NCBI RefSeq assembly: GCF_947648125.1 | Contig: NZ_CANSMR010000012.1 | Coordinates: 1 to 64,000 of the forward strand | From: an uncultured Bradyrhizobium sp. | GTDB lineage: Bacteria > Pseudomonadota > Alphaproteobacteria > Rhizobiales > Xanthobacteraceae | Direction: 5' to 3' | DNA length: 64,000 bases | Shown: positions 1 to 7,735 of the stretch, one piece after another | Layout of the letters: each line of letters starts with the position of its first letter | Position numbering within the stretch: position 1 is the stretch's first letter | The notes under the pieces: generated by a model | Told to the model about the DNA's origin: nothing | The model's database searches: none | What the model saw: the letters and a program-made list of their open reading frames with translations, nothing else | Made by a program: the position numbers and the translations under genes

Positions 1-635
1 GCAAGAAGAAGGACATCGACGCCCGCGTTGGCCAGATCAAGGCGCAGATCGAGGAAACCACCTCGGACTACGACCGTGAGAAGCTGCAGGAGCGCCTTGC
101 CAAGCTCGCCGGCGGCGTTGCCGTCATCAAGGTCGGCGGCGCGACCGAGGTCGAGGTCAAGGAGAAGAAGGACCGTGTCGAGGACGCGCTGAATGCGACC
201 CGCGCCGCGGTGCAGGAAGGCATCGTGCCGGGCGGCGGCGTCGCGCTGCTGCGCGCCAAGAAGGCGGTCGGCCGTCTCACCAACCCCAATGCCGACGTCC
301 AGGCCGGCATCAACATCGTGCTCAAGGCGCTCGAAGCTCCGGTTCGCCAGATCTCGGAGAACGCCGGTGTCGAGGGCTCGATCGTGGTCGGCAAGATCCT
401 CGAGAACAAGTCGGAGACCTTCGGCTTCGACGCCCAGACCGAGGACTATGTCGACATGGTCGACAAGGGCATCATCGACCCCGCCAAGGTGGTGCGCACT
501 GCACTGCAGGACGCCTCTTCGGTGGCCGGCCTGCTGGTGACCACCGAGGCCATGGTCGCCGAAGTGCCGAAGGACGCAGCGCCGGCGATGCCGGGCGGCG
601 GCATGGGTGGAATGGGCGGCATGGGGGGCTTCTGA
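1..635 (+). CDS. groEL: GroEL chaperonin, C-terminal part (cut by window start)
   Basis: The frame is open from the first bases and encodes the last ~210 residues of a 60 kDa chaperonin. It runs through the equatorial-domain stretch [11 protein letters not shown] and ends in the Gly/Met tail [12 protein letters not shown] that is diagnostic of GroEL. In the cell it forms the 14-mer that folds proteins with GroES and ATP. The N-terminal ~330 residues and any groES lie to the left of the window. A strong terminator follows 30 bp after the stop, so this is the last gene of its operon. Bradyrhizobia usually carry several groESL operons; which copy this is cannot be told here. Confidence 0.98.
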   Translation, partial: KKKDIDARVGQIKAQIEETTSDYDREKLQERLAKLAGGVAVIKVGGATEVEVKEKKDRVEDALNATRAAVQEGIVPGGGVALLRAKKAVGRLTNPNADVQAGINIVLKALEAPVRQISENAGVEGSIVVGKILENKSETFGFDAQTEDYVDMVDKGIIDPAKVVRTALQDASSVAGLLVTTEAMVAEVPKDAAPAMPGGGMGGMGGMGGF

Positions 636-664
636 GCCCGGTCAGCACATTCGCATCGAGATCG

Positions 665-692
665 AAGGCCGCCTCCGGGCGGCCTTCTTTTT
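665..692 (+). terminator. Rho-independent terminator of groEL
   Basis: A 9-bp perfect stem (AAGGCCGCC / GGCGGCCTT) with a TCCG loop is followed by a run of T residues. It sits 30 bp after the groEL stop. Confidence 0.9.
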
Positions 693-729
693 TGCGATCT
701 GATTACAATGGAGCTGTAAGGATCATCTG

Positions 730-1020
730 ATGTCCCGCGACGCCAAATCCCTGACGTCAACGCTGGCGCTGTTCTACGCGATCGGCGCGGTGCTCGCGCT
801 GGGCGCCTATGCCCTGGACAGCACCGATGATCTTGCGATCGTCTTGACGTTCTGGTTCAAGCAAACGTTGACGTTTGTCGTGCTCGGCGCGGGCTATTGC
901 GTCTATTACGTCATGTCCGGTTCGGCCGGCCGTCGTCCAAAAGCGCCGCTGCGGTTTCTGGATATTTCCTTTCTGGCTGCTGCCGCCACGCTCGGTGTCG
1001 GCATGCTGGTGCACAGTTGA
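730..1020 (+). CDS. Small inner-membrane protein, function unknown
   Basis: The product has 96 residues and three likely membrane segments: residues ~10-30 (LALFYAIGAVLALGAYAL), ~37-58 (IVLTFWFKQTLTFVVLGAG) and ~76-94 (ISFLAAAATLGVGMLV). A basic loop (GRRPK) lies between the second and third. AAGGATCATCTG before the ATG is a good ribosome binding site. It stands alone after the groEL terminator. No known family is recognised. Confidence 0.7.
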   Translation: MSRDAKSLTSTLALFYAIGAVLALGAYALDSTDDLAIVLTFWFKQTLTFVVLGAGYCVYYVMSGSAGRRPKAPLRFLDISFLAAAATLGVGMLVHS

Positions 1021-1085
1021 GCGTTTTGACGCGACGTCCAATGTTCGCTTTCGCCCGCGACGGGGGCCGTGATGTTTGGCACCAC

Positions 1086-1170
1086 CGTCATTGCGAGGAG
1101 CGATAGCGACGAAGCAATCCATTTTTCCACTTGCGGCCTGATGGATTGCTTCGCTTCGCTCGCAATGACG
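1086..1170. repeat. Intergenic palindromic repeat, CGTCATTGCGAG family
   Basis: The left arm starts CGTCATTGCGAG and runs to GAAGCAATCCAT. The right arm, ATGGATTGCTTCG...CGCAATGACG, is its inverse, with a ~20-bp centre. The transcript would form a long hairpin. I recognise this type as a dispersed element of Bradyrhizobium intergenic regions. It lies at the 3' side of both flanking genes. Confidence 0.75.
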
Positions 1171-1199
1171 TCGATGGGCCGGGCAAGACGAGTACGAAC

Positions 1200-1568
1200 C
1201 TACGCGACGCAGATGTCAGCCACCGCCACCTTCTGGAACAGATGCGGCGACGCGACCGCCGAGGCCGGATAGGCCGACAGCTTGGCCCTGAACTCCGGGT
1301 TCATGAAGGCGGCCCGGAAGGCCGCGGTGGATTCCCACACGGCGTAGTTCAGATAGGCCGGGCTGTCGCCGAGCGCGCGGTGCAGCTGGGTCGAGATGAA
1401 GCCCGGCTGCCGCTTCATGATGGCGGCGTCGGCCTGCCAGGCTTTCAAAAAGGTGTCCTCATCGGCCGCATCGAGCGTGAAGACGTTGACGAGCACGATG
1501 TTGGTGGCATCGACGGCGAGTTGGCGTTCGATCGGGAATGCGGGGTCGAGGGGGCGCATCTGCGGCAT
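1200..1568 (-). CDS. Antibiotic-biosynthesis-monooxygenase (ABM) family protein
   Basis: The 122-residue product has the small ferredoxin-like ABM fold pattern: a first strand (IVLVNVFTL), the helix DEDTFLKAWQADAAIMKRQPGF, then STQLHRAL and YLNYAVWES. Such proteins act as small cofactor-free monooxygenases or related dimeric enzymes. No signal peptide is seen. GGAG lies 7 bases before the ATG. It is divergent from a MarR regulator with a perfect palindrome between them, so the MarR protein probably controls it. The actual substrate is unknown. Confidence 0.8.
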   Translation of the reverse strand: MPQMRPLDPAFPIERQLAVDATNIVLVNVFTLDAADEDTFLKAWQADAAIMKRQPGFISTQLHRALGDSPAYLNYAVWESTAAFRAAFMNPEFRAKLSAYPASAVASPHLFQKVAVADICVA

Positions 1569-1624
1569 AGCTGGCTCCGTTAATATGGTGCTATGATGTC
1601 ATTTCGATCAGATGGATACATATG

Positions 1625-1648
1625 ATATTGACATCATAATGTCAATAT
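1625..1648. promoter_or_regulatory. Perfect inverted repeat, probable MarR operator
   Basis: ATATTGACAT-CATA-ATGTCAATAT is a perfect 10-bp inverted repeat in an AT-rich stretch between two divergent genes. It is flanked symmetrically by CATATG at 1619-1624 and 1652-1657. Its size and position fit a MarR dimer site covering both promoters. Confidence 0.75.
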
Positions 1649-1664
1649 AAACATATGGTGACAA

Positions 1665-2141
1665 ATGCCGCAGACCAAGCGAACGCCGGCCGGCGAAGCC
1701 TTGAGCAACCTGATTCTCGACCTGTTCAGGCTCAACAGCCTGCTTTTCACCGCCGGCGACCGGATGGTGGCGGGACTTGGCCTGACCAGCGCGCGCTGGC
1801 AGATCCTCGGCGCCATCGTCACCACTGAGCGCCCGCAACCGGTCGCGTGGCTGGCGCGCGACCTCGGCGCTGCAAGACAAAACGTGCAGCGGATCGTCAA
1901 CGACCTGCAACGGGACGGGCTCGTCACCTTCGAGACCAACCCGCATCATCGCCGCGCCCAGCTCGTCGTGCTGACCGACAAGGGACGGCACGCCTTCGAT
2001 GCGGCCATGCGCCTGCAGCTGCCCTGGGTGAACCGCCTTTCCGACGGGCTGTCGATGAAGGACCTCGAATCCACCAGCCGCGTCGTGAGCACGCTGCGCG
2101 GCAGGTTGGAGAGCGGCCAGGAACCTGACGACCGCGCATGA
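1665..2141 (+). CDS. MarR family transcriptional regulator
   Basis: The 158-residue product is a winged-helix MarR protein. It has an N-terminal dimerisation helix, the helix-turn-helix QPVAWLARDLGAARQNVQRIVNDLQRDGLV at ~residues 58-87, and the wing HHRRAQLVVLTDKGRHAF. MarR proteins are dimers that repress neighbouring genes and release DNA on binding small aromatic or oxidant ligands. It starts ~17 bp downstream of a perfect palindrome and is divergent from an ABM-family gene, so autoregulation and control of that gene are likely. The ribosome binding site is weak. A terminator follows the stop. Confidence 0.92.
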   Translation: MPQTKRTPAGEALSNLILDLFRLNSLLFTAGDRMVAGLGLTSARWQILGAIVTTERPQPVAWLARDLGAARQNVQRIVNDLQRDGLVTFETNPHHRRAQLVVLTDKGRHAFDAAMRLQLPWVNRLSDGLSMKDLESTSRVVSTLRGRLESGQEPDDRA

Positions 2142-2157
2142 CAGCGATTCTGCAAGC

Positions 2158-2183
2158 GCCGCCGTTAGGCGGCCTTCTTTTTT
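2158..2183 (+). terminator. Rho-independent terminator of the MarR gene
   Basis: A GCCGCC-GTTA-GGCGGC stem-loop is followed by CTTCTTTTTT, 16 bp after the MarR stop. Confidence 0.85.
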
Positions 2184-2247
2184 GGCCAATAACGCGGAGG
2201 TTTGCTAGTTACGACGGAACCGATTCTGCCCTTCGAGGACTCATCGT

Positions 2248-3447
2248 ATGCGCGCGCTCCCGCTCCTGCTGCTCGGTCTTGCCGTCGTCTCGGCACCTGC
2301 CCTCGCCCAGATGAAGCTGCAAACCAAGCCGGCACCGTCGAATGGCCCCGAGACGCGCTATTTCACTTCGATCGATGGACTGATGGACGGCAATGCCGAC
2401 GTCGTGCTGAAGGAAACCCGCCAGGGCAAGACCGTGACCGCGGCCATGCTCGACGTCTGCTATCCCGCCGACAAGAGCTCCGACCGCAAGGATCGCTTCG
2501 TCGCCAACCTCACCGTCAACGGTCAGACGCTCTCCGGCACCACCCAGAGCGTCGCCGACAAGCAGCCGATCACGGTCAAGCTGAACCGCAAGCAGACCGG
2601 TGACAGTTTTGAGTTCCGCGGCCAGATCACGATCGGCCAGACCGTGACCGAGGTCGCCTCGACGGATAATTCCGATCTCAGCGAGAAGGAATTCCAGGAC
2701 AACCAGGCCACCGAGGACGGCATCACGCCGCAGCCGAAGGATTTTACCGACGTCTCGCCGGAATCGATCGGCGTGCGGGTGAAGCTCGATGCGGCGGCCG
2801 ATTTCCTCAAGAGCCTGAAGGGCGAAGCTGTCGAGGTCGGCACCTCCAGCCTCGCGGTGACCTGCGAGGCGATGCGCTCCGGTGAGCAGACCATCAACCT
2901 CACCGTCGATCCCGAGCACGCCAGCGCGCTGCTTGCCAAGGTGAAATCGACGCCCGGCGTGACGGCGGCCGGCTGGACCAGCGGCGTGGTCGAGATGGAC
3001 CGCACCATCCGCTTTGCCGCCGCCGACTGGCGCGACGGTGACAAGATCAACAAGGACAAGCTCGCAACCGCGATCGCGGGCGTGCTGACGAAGACGCTTG
3101 CCGCAAAGCCCGCCTCGGCGACATGGAACGCGAATACCGGCAAGCTCAAGCTGCTGCTGAAGCGGCCGAGCGCGATCTACCCTGCGCTCGGCCTTACCCA
3201 GAATTACGAGCTCACCGCCCTCGTCTCGCCCGACAAGCCCGGCAGCTCGGACAAACTGATGCTGTGGGTCTCGAGCCCGACCGTCTCGACGTCGGACGAC
3301 AGCGCCGGCGCCAAGCTCAATCTCTCCGACGATTCCAGCAGCGACGAGGAAGGCAGCGAGGCCAAGGACGACAACGGCGCGATCGACGCGCTGCTCAAGG
3401 AATTCAAAGGCCAACGCTGGGACGCCGACAAGTCGGTGTGGCGCTGA
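2248..3447 (+). CDS. Secreted protein of unknown function
   Basis: The 399-residue product has a clear Sec signal peptide (MRALPLLLLGLAVVSAPALA, cut after ALA at ~20), so it should be periplasmic. The mature part is polar and rich in T, D and K. It looks like repeated beta structure and has a Ser/Asp/Glu-rich acidic segment at ~residues 350-380 (SDDSSSDEEGSEAKDD). No catalytic motif or known domain is recognised. GAGGA 8 bases before the ATG supports the start. It is monocistronic, between the MarR terminator and a convergent small gene. Confidence 0.75.
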   Translation: MRALPLLLLGLAVVSAPALAQMKLQTKPAPSNGPETRYFTSIDGLMDGNADVVLKETRQGKTVTAAMLDVCYPADKSSDRKDRFVANLTVNGQTLSGTTQSVADKQPITVKLNRKQTGDSFEFRGQITIGQTVTEVASTDNSDLSEKEFQDNQATEDGITPQPKDFTDVSPESIGVRVKLDAAADFLKSLKGEAVEVGTSSLAVTCEAMRSGEQTINLTVDPEHASALLAKVKSTPGVTAAGWTSGVVEMDRTIRFAAADWRDGDKINKDKLATAIAGVLTKTLAAKPASATWNANTGKLKLLLKRPSAIYPALGLTQNYELTALVSPDKPGSSDKLMLWVSSPTVSTSDDSAGAKLNLSDDSSSDEEGSEAKDDNGAIDALLKEFKGQRWDADKSVWR

Positions 3448-3465
3448 AGCCGGCGCTCGCCCGAT

Positions 3466-3663
3466 TCAGGCCGTCCTGCGCTTCAACGGCACGACGTTGT
3501 CGCGCGCCGCCTCGGGAGTTGCGTCAGGACCGGACTGAAGCATCCCGTCATCTCTGACGAACAGTTCAGAGCGAGGGTCGATCGCGAGGCGATCGAACAG
3601 CGCTTGCAACTCGGGCCGAAGTCCGTCGCCGCACAGCGCGGCGATCGAATGAAATTTGCGCAT
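3466..3663 (-). CDS. Small hypothetical protein (65 aa)
   Basis: The start was placed at the ATG preceded by GGAGGAGAACATC, which is a much better site than the upstream in-frame ATG at 3735. The product begins MRKFHSIAAL and carries ELQALFDRLAIDPRSELFVRDDGML in two pieces around a predicted helix. It ends in a basic PLKRRTA tail. It is soluble and has no recognised domain. Confidence 0.55.
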   Translation of the reverse strand: MRKFHSIAALCGDGLRPELQALFDRLAIDPRSELFVRDDGMLQSGPDATPEAARDNVVPLKRRTA

Positions 3664-3911
3664 GATGTTCTCCTCCATGTTGCGCGCAACAATTTCGCGT
3701 TGGCGTGTTGCTGACCACCCGCTTTCCGATTGCACGATGGTGTTTGAGAAGCGGCGCTAAGCGCCATATCGACAAAGCGGAATCTCGCCTCCAACGCGCT
3801 CGCGCGCCCGATCCGGAATCGGGTGGCCCGACACACGTCTTCGAATGCCTACTGCGCACATCGAGACAACGCCGGTCGCGATACCGGCAATGCGCAAATG
3901 GAGACGAAGAG

Positions 3912-4439
3912 ATGTCAGAGCAAAACAAGACCATCGTAGGCCGATGGTTCAAGGAGTTCTGGGGCAACCCCTGGAATCCGCGCATCATCAACGAGCTCGC
4001 AACATCAGACATTGTCGTGCACTATCCGATGCACGACCCGAAGAAGGGCCGCGCCGCGGTGACGAAATTCATGACCGAGTTTCGCGAGGCGTTTCCGGAC
4101 CTCAATTTCTGGGGCGTCGGCGATCTCGTCGCGGAAGGCGACCTCGTTGTCGGCCGCTGGGAAGGCGGCGGCACCCACACCGGACCTGCGTTCAGCGACT
4201 TCCGGCTCGGCTCGCTGCCCGCGGCCTCCGGCCGCAAGATGACGTTCGCCGGCACGACCGTGCTGCGCGTGCAGGACGGACGGATCGCTGAAGAGCTCGG
4301 ACAAGAAGACGCGATCACCGCCATGCTGCAACTCGGCCTCATCCGCTTGCCCGAACACGCCGGCGCCGCGGCACGGCCCGGCGGCGAGCTGCCTGCCGGC
4401 TGGAACAACATGCCGGAATCTGCGCCGGCCCCACGCTGA
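3912..4439 (+). CDS. SnoaL-like / ester cyclase family protein
   Basis: The 175-residue product has the NTF2/SnoaL-like cone fold pattern: an N-terminal helix with the W-F-E-F-W-G core (VGRWFKEFWGNPWNP), then HYPMHDPKKGRAAVTKFMTEFREAFPDL and a beta part with GDLVVGRWEGGGTHTG. Family members are polyketide cyclases or predicted ester cyclases. The frame is open upstream to 3705, but GAGACGAAGAG before the ATG at 3912 and the family alignment favour the shorter start. A Pro/Ala-rich tail (~30 residues) is extra. Confidence 0.82.
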   Translation: MSEQNKTIVGRWFKEFWGNPWNPRIINELATSDIVVHYPMHDPKKGRAAVTKFMTEFREAFPDLNFWGVGDLVAEGDLVVGRWEGGGTHTGPAFSDFRLGSLPAASGRKMTFAGTTVLRVQDGRIAEELGQEDAITAMLQLGLIRLPEHAGAAARPGGELPAGWNNMPESAPAPR

Positions 4440-4635
4440 ACGCGGCTGGATTGCGTCGACGATCGCATCATGTCTCCCGAACGCTAGTCTCATGCGTTCG
4501 GGTAGCGCAAACGATCGGCTCAGTGAAATTGAAGCGCTCCAATCCGTAGGCTCGCTGGACCCATTCCAATGTTACTGCGCCGGCACCGCATCTCCCGATG
4601 CAGTGTCGGCGCAGGCTCTCCGCAGCAGCTCCTCA

Positions 4636-5103
4636 TCAGGCTGGAAAGATCAGGCACGTGGTCGTGCCATGCGCGAGCAGCCGCCCCTTCTCGTCGGTCA
4701 CCCTGCCCTCCGCGGTGCCGATGCGGCGGCCGCAATTGAGCACCTGGCCCTCGGCGCGGATCGGACCGGTGTCGGGCGTGATCGGCCGCACCAGCGAGAT
4801 CTTGAATTCCAACGTGGTCTGGCTCGTACCGGCATCGAGCGTCGACTGCACGGCCAGGCCCATGCAGCTGTCGAGCAACGTCGCAGTGAGCCCGCCATGC
4901 ACGGTGCCCGCCGGATTGAGATGCGCATCGGTCGGCAGCAGCGTGACGACGACGCGGCCGTGCTCGGCTTCGGTGACGTCGTAGCCGAGCGTCCGCGCGA
5001 TGGTGTTGAGCGGCAACGCGCCAGAGGCGAGCCCTTGCACGAATTCGAGGCCGCTCATCTTGAGTTTCTGTTCGGCGCTGACGGTGCCGTAGCTCTTGGC
5101 CAT
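4636..5103 (-). CDS. PaaI-type hotdog-fold thioesterase
   Basis: The 155-residue product carries the hotdog signature NPAGTVHGGLTATLLDSCMG at ~residues 63-82. The conserved HGG and the Asp in the following helix are typical of PaaI/YdiI acyl-CoA thioesterases, which hydrolyse aromatic or medium-chain acyl-CoA in the cytoplasm. GGAG lies upstream of the ATG. It is 19 bp downstream of the AdaA-like gene on the same strand, so the two may be co-transcribed. The substrate is not predictable. Confidence 0.88.
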   Translation of the reverse strand: MAKSYGTVSAEQKLKMSGLEFVQGLASGALPLNTIARTLGYDVTEAEHGRVVVTLLPTDAHLNPAGTVHGGLTATLLDSCMGLAVQSTLDAGTSQTTLEFKISLVRPITPDTGPIRAEGQVLNCGRRIGTAEGRVTDEKGRLLAHGTTTCLIFPA

Positions 5104-5122
5104 TGCAGATCTCCATCGAGGT

Positions 5123-5701
5123 TCATGGCATCGTGATATTTGCCGGCCGCTTCCGTCGCAGCGAGACGGGAGAGCGACCGTAGAGTTTTGCGAATGCGGC
5201 GTTCATGCGTCTTGCGCTGGAGAAGCCGGCGCGCCGCGCCACCAGAGAGAGCGGAAGATCGCTCTCGTCGATCAGGCGCTTGGCGCGCTGCACGCGCAGC
5301 GAGAGCGCGACCTGCAGCGGCGAGGCATCGAGATGCTCGGCGAACAGCCGCGACAGATGCCGTGCGCCGATGCCGAGCCGATCGGCCAGCGCTTCGACAT
5401 TGCCGCGGTCGAGTGCGCCGGCTTCGATCAGTGCCAGCGCGCGCTCGACGGTGGTCCTGGTGCCTTTCCATGCCGGGCAGAACGGCGCCGCCTCGGGACG
5501 GCAGCGCAGGCAGGGCCGGTAGCCGGCGCGCTCGGCCGACGCCGCGCTGCCATAGAACCGCACATTGCGGGCGAGCGGCGTACGCGCCCGGCACACCGGA
5601 CGGCAGTACACGCCCGTGGTCCGGACCGCGACGAACACGACGCCGTCCCAGGCCGGATCGCGGCGCTGAAAGGCTGCATACTGGGCGGCGAATTCGAGCA
5701 T
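5123..5701 (-). CDS. AdaA-like methyl-sensing AraC family regulator
   Basis: The 192-residue product has an N-terminal Ada metal-binding domain. Its four zinc cysteines are Cys33, Cys37 (GVYCRPVCRAR) and Cys64, Cys67 (RPCLRCRP). An AraC-type helix-turn-helix (NVEALADRLGIGARHLSRLF and a second HTH around SLVARRAGFSSARRMN) follows. In Ada the first Cys accepts methyl groups from DNA phosphotriesters and switches on alkylation repair genes. The methylguanine methyltransferase domain is absent, as in Bacillus AdaA. It probably controls its own operon or a repair gene elsewhere. Confidence 0.88.
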   Translation of the reverse strand: MLEFAAQYAAFQRRDPAWDGVVFVAVRTTGVYCRPVCRARTPLARNVRFYGSAASAERAGYRPCLRCRPEAAPFCPAWKGTRTTVERALALIEAGALDRGNVEALADRLGIGARHLSRLFAEHLDASPLQVALSLRVQRAKRLIDESDLPLSLVARRAGFSSARRMNAAFAKLYGRSPVSLRRKRPANITMP

Positions 5702-5777
5702 GCAATCGCTATAGCGACGCCAGCGCGCCGCGACGACCCGCTTTGCGGTGACGGCGTCCGGAAACGACCGCTGGGAG

Positions 5778-6243
5778 TTAGAGACGCTTGGTCATGAACA
5801 GGCTGAGCGGATCGGGCGCGTAGCCCCCGAACGGCGGACATTCCTGGTAGCCGGCGGCGCGATAGAGCCCGATCGCCTCCGGCTGCCGGATCCCGGTCTC
5901 CAGGCTGATGCGCGCGATCCGCCGGCCGCGCGCCGCGTCTTCCAGCGCGTCGAGCAGGCGGCGGCCGAGCCCGTGTCCGCGCGCATCGGCACGCACGAAC
6001 ATCCGCTTCATCTCGGCATGACCGGGCCCGATGAGGCGGAAGGCGATCGAGCCGAGCACCTCGCCATCGCGCCGCGCGACGAGGAAGACGGTGTCCGGGG
6101 ACGGCCAGCGTCTCGGCGGCGGCGAGATGATTGCTATCAGGCGGATACAGCGCCTGCATGTGGGCGTCCGACAGATCGATCAGCTGCCGCACCTCCGCCT
6201 GTCGCGGGTCTTCGGGGGCGATGTTGATGTCAGGCTTGTGCAT
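5778..6243 (-). pseudogene. GNAT acetyltransferase with apparent frameshift
   Basis: The start MHKPDINIAP at 6243 and the first ~50 residues (to AAAETLAVP) are in one frame. The GNAT core follows in another frame from ~6094 on: FLVARRDGEVLGSIAFRL, the acetyl-CoA loop ADARGHGLGRRLLDALE, and LYRAAGYQECPPFGGY. Removing one base in the CC at 6095-6096 would join them as VPDTVFLVARR, which reads as a continuous GNAT protein of ~154 residues. Either this is a real frameshift that breaks the gene or a sequencing error. The GNAT assignment is firm; whether it is active is unknown. Confidence 0.75.
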
Positions 6244-6414
6244 CTCTGGCCCAATGCAGGGGCGTCGTACGCGATTGTCGGCCGCCCTCACCGCCCCGTC
6301 AATTTACGGGACTGCGACCAAAAGACCTCGTGCTGCCGCAGTTCGGTCACCGAAAATTAAGGCTCGATTCAGTTTCGAGGATCATCCTTTGCGTCACCGA
6401 ACACAGGTCACGCC

Positions 6415-7089
6415 ATGCAAGACCGCGAGCCGATCAGTCCTGGGAGCATCTGGCCAACGGATGTGACGGAGGGTCATTCGCCGGCGCAGACGGCGGACCT
6501 CTGGGACGTCTCAGGCGAAAACCACGACGCCGCCCTGCTGCTGCGGGAGCCGTTCGCTGACCGGATCGGCACCGCGCTGCTGGCAGCCACCGCGCTGGCC
6601 GCAAGCTTCGTGCTGGGATGGACCGGCGGCGCCAACTGGCACGACTTGATCGCTCCGGCCCCAGTCTCGGTCGCCCAGAAGGAAGCCCCGGTCCCGCACG
6701 TCGCGGAGGCGCCGCCGAGTCGAAAGAGCGAGAGCCCGCGCCGGACCGCCTCCAACGCCGACCCCGCCGTCACCGGCAGCATTCCCAAGGCTATCGCCAA
6801 TCCACGCCCGCAAGTGCTGGGGGCCGCGCCCACCACGCTCGGCGCGCAAGCCGCCGCGCTCGGGTCGAAGCCGCAGCTGGCAGCAGGACCGGAGACACGT
6901 CCGAGCACCATCCCCGGCTGGTCGGTGGTCGAAGTCCGCGACGGCACCGCCGTGCTCGAAGGGCCGGAGGGCGTCAAGATGGCCGCACGCGGCGATGTCG
7001 TCCCTGGCCTCGGTCGGGTCGATTCCATCGTGCGCTGGGGCAATCGCTGGATCGTTGCCACCGCAAGCGGATTGGTCGCGACGCCCTGA
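6415..7089 (+). CDS. Single-pass membrane protein, function unknown
   Basis: The 224-residue product has a cytoplasmic N-terminal region of ~50 residues and one membrane segment (IGTALLAATALAASFVLGW, ~residues 51-69). A long Pro/Ala-rich periplasmic linker follows, then a C-terminal small beta domain (~residues 165-224: WSVVEVRDGTAVLEGPEG, RGDVVPGLGRVDSIVRWGNRW). That end resembles the C-terminal domains of secretion or pilus-associated periplasmic proteins, but no name is justified. No co-directional neighbour is close. Confidence 0.72.
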   Translation: MQDREPISPGSIWPTDVTEGHSPAQTADLWDVSGENHDAALLLREPFADRIGTALLAATALAASFVLGWTGGANWHDLIAPAPVSVAQKEAPVPHVAEAPPSRKSESPRRTASNADPAVTGSIPKAIANPRPQVLGAAPTTLGAQAAALGSKPQLAAGPETRPSTIPGWSVVEVRDGTAVLEGPEGVKMAARGDVVPGLGRVDSIVRWGNRWIVATASGLVATP

Positions 7090-7125
7090 GCGGCTGCGCT
7101 CGACGTGTTCGTCACCTCTTGCTTG

Positions 7126-7172
7126 GGCATGATCTTTTCGGAAAACCGCTCCGCACTTTTCCGGATCAGGCC
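7126..7172. repeat. Intergenic palindromic repeat, GCATGATC...GGAAAAC family
   Basis: GGCATGATCTTTTCGGAAAAC, then CGCTCCGCACTTTTCCGGATCAGGCC. An inverted, near-identical copy is at 28770-28818. It abuts the stop codon of the META-domain gene. Confidence 0.8.
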
Positions 7173-7580
7173 CTAGTTGCTATTGATCACGAAACGCAGC
7201 GACTTGCTTCCGATGAACGTGACCTGATCACCCTGCCGCCGCCAGCTCGTCATGTCGCCGAGCGCGGCGAGCAGATCCTTGTCGGCCTGCGCCCGGTCCG
7301 GCGCGCAGTTGCGGTTCTCCATCGCGCCGGGCACGAACACGATGGTGTTGCCGGCAACCGAGAACTGGCCCTTGCCGCCGTCGCACCACAGCTCGAGGAT
7401 CACCTCGCCATTGTCGCCGACCTCGATCGAGGGAATCCGCTTGGAGCCCGGCATGCGCGCGGCATCGAGCGTCATCACGAAGCCGAACGGGAATTCTTCC
7501 TGGGCCTGCACCGGCCCCGCGCCAAGCGCCGCTGCAACGACCGCCAACGCGGCCATGCCGCCGTTCAGAATCCGCTTCAT
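7173..7580 (-). CDS. Secreted META-domain (HslJ-like) protein
   Basis: The 135-residue product has a signal peptide (MKRILNGGMAALAVVAAALG, cleavage near VQAQ) and one META domain. The family pattern is seen as IEVGDNGEVILELWCDGGKG, a conserved NCAPD, and the end LLAALGDMTSWRRQGDQVTF...LRF. META proteins are small exported beta proteins, often linked with stress or motility in HslJ and relatives. An alternative start 9 bp upstream (MISMKR, 7589) also has a GGGA site. It is monocistronic, between a repeat and the lldP terminator. Confidence 0.8.
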   Translation of the reverse strand: MKRILNGGMAALAVVAAALGAGPVQAQEEFPFGFVMTLDAARMPGSKRIPSIEVGDNGEVILELWCDGGKGQFSVAGNTIVFVPGAMENRNCAPDRAQADKDLLAALGDMTSWRRQGDQVTFIGSKSLRFVINSN

Positions 7581-7681
7581 CGAGATCATGCCATTCCCAG
7601 CAATTGCGACGCCGCCCTTGTATGGGACGAGGCTGCGATTGGCCAGAATGGCGGCGCGAGAAAAAGCGCTTGAAAAGCAAA

Positions 7682-7709
7682 ATCCCCGCGGGCTCTCACC
7701 CGCGGGGAT
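7682..7709 (-). terminator. Terminator of the lactate permease gene
   Basis: An 11-bp perfect stem ATCCCCGCGGG / CCCGCGGGGAT with a 6-base loop lies 26 bp past the permease stop. On the minus strand it is followed by TTTGCTTTT. Confidence 0.85.
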
Positions 7710-7735
7710 CTTCGTTTGGGCGACGCCTCGCCTCG

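Noticed and set aside
597-632. Short GGM repeats in groEL as a mobile or repeat element
   Set aside because: They are the normal Gly/Met C-terminal tail of GroEL.
5428-6291. Single 287-residue protein covering the acetyltransferase and AdaA shadow
   Set aside because: Only its first ~65 residues make sense (GNAT N-terminus). The rest is a shadow of the GNAT core and of the AdaA-like gene.
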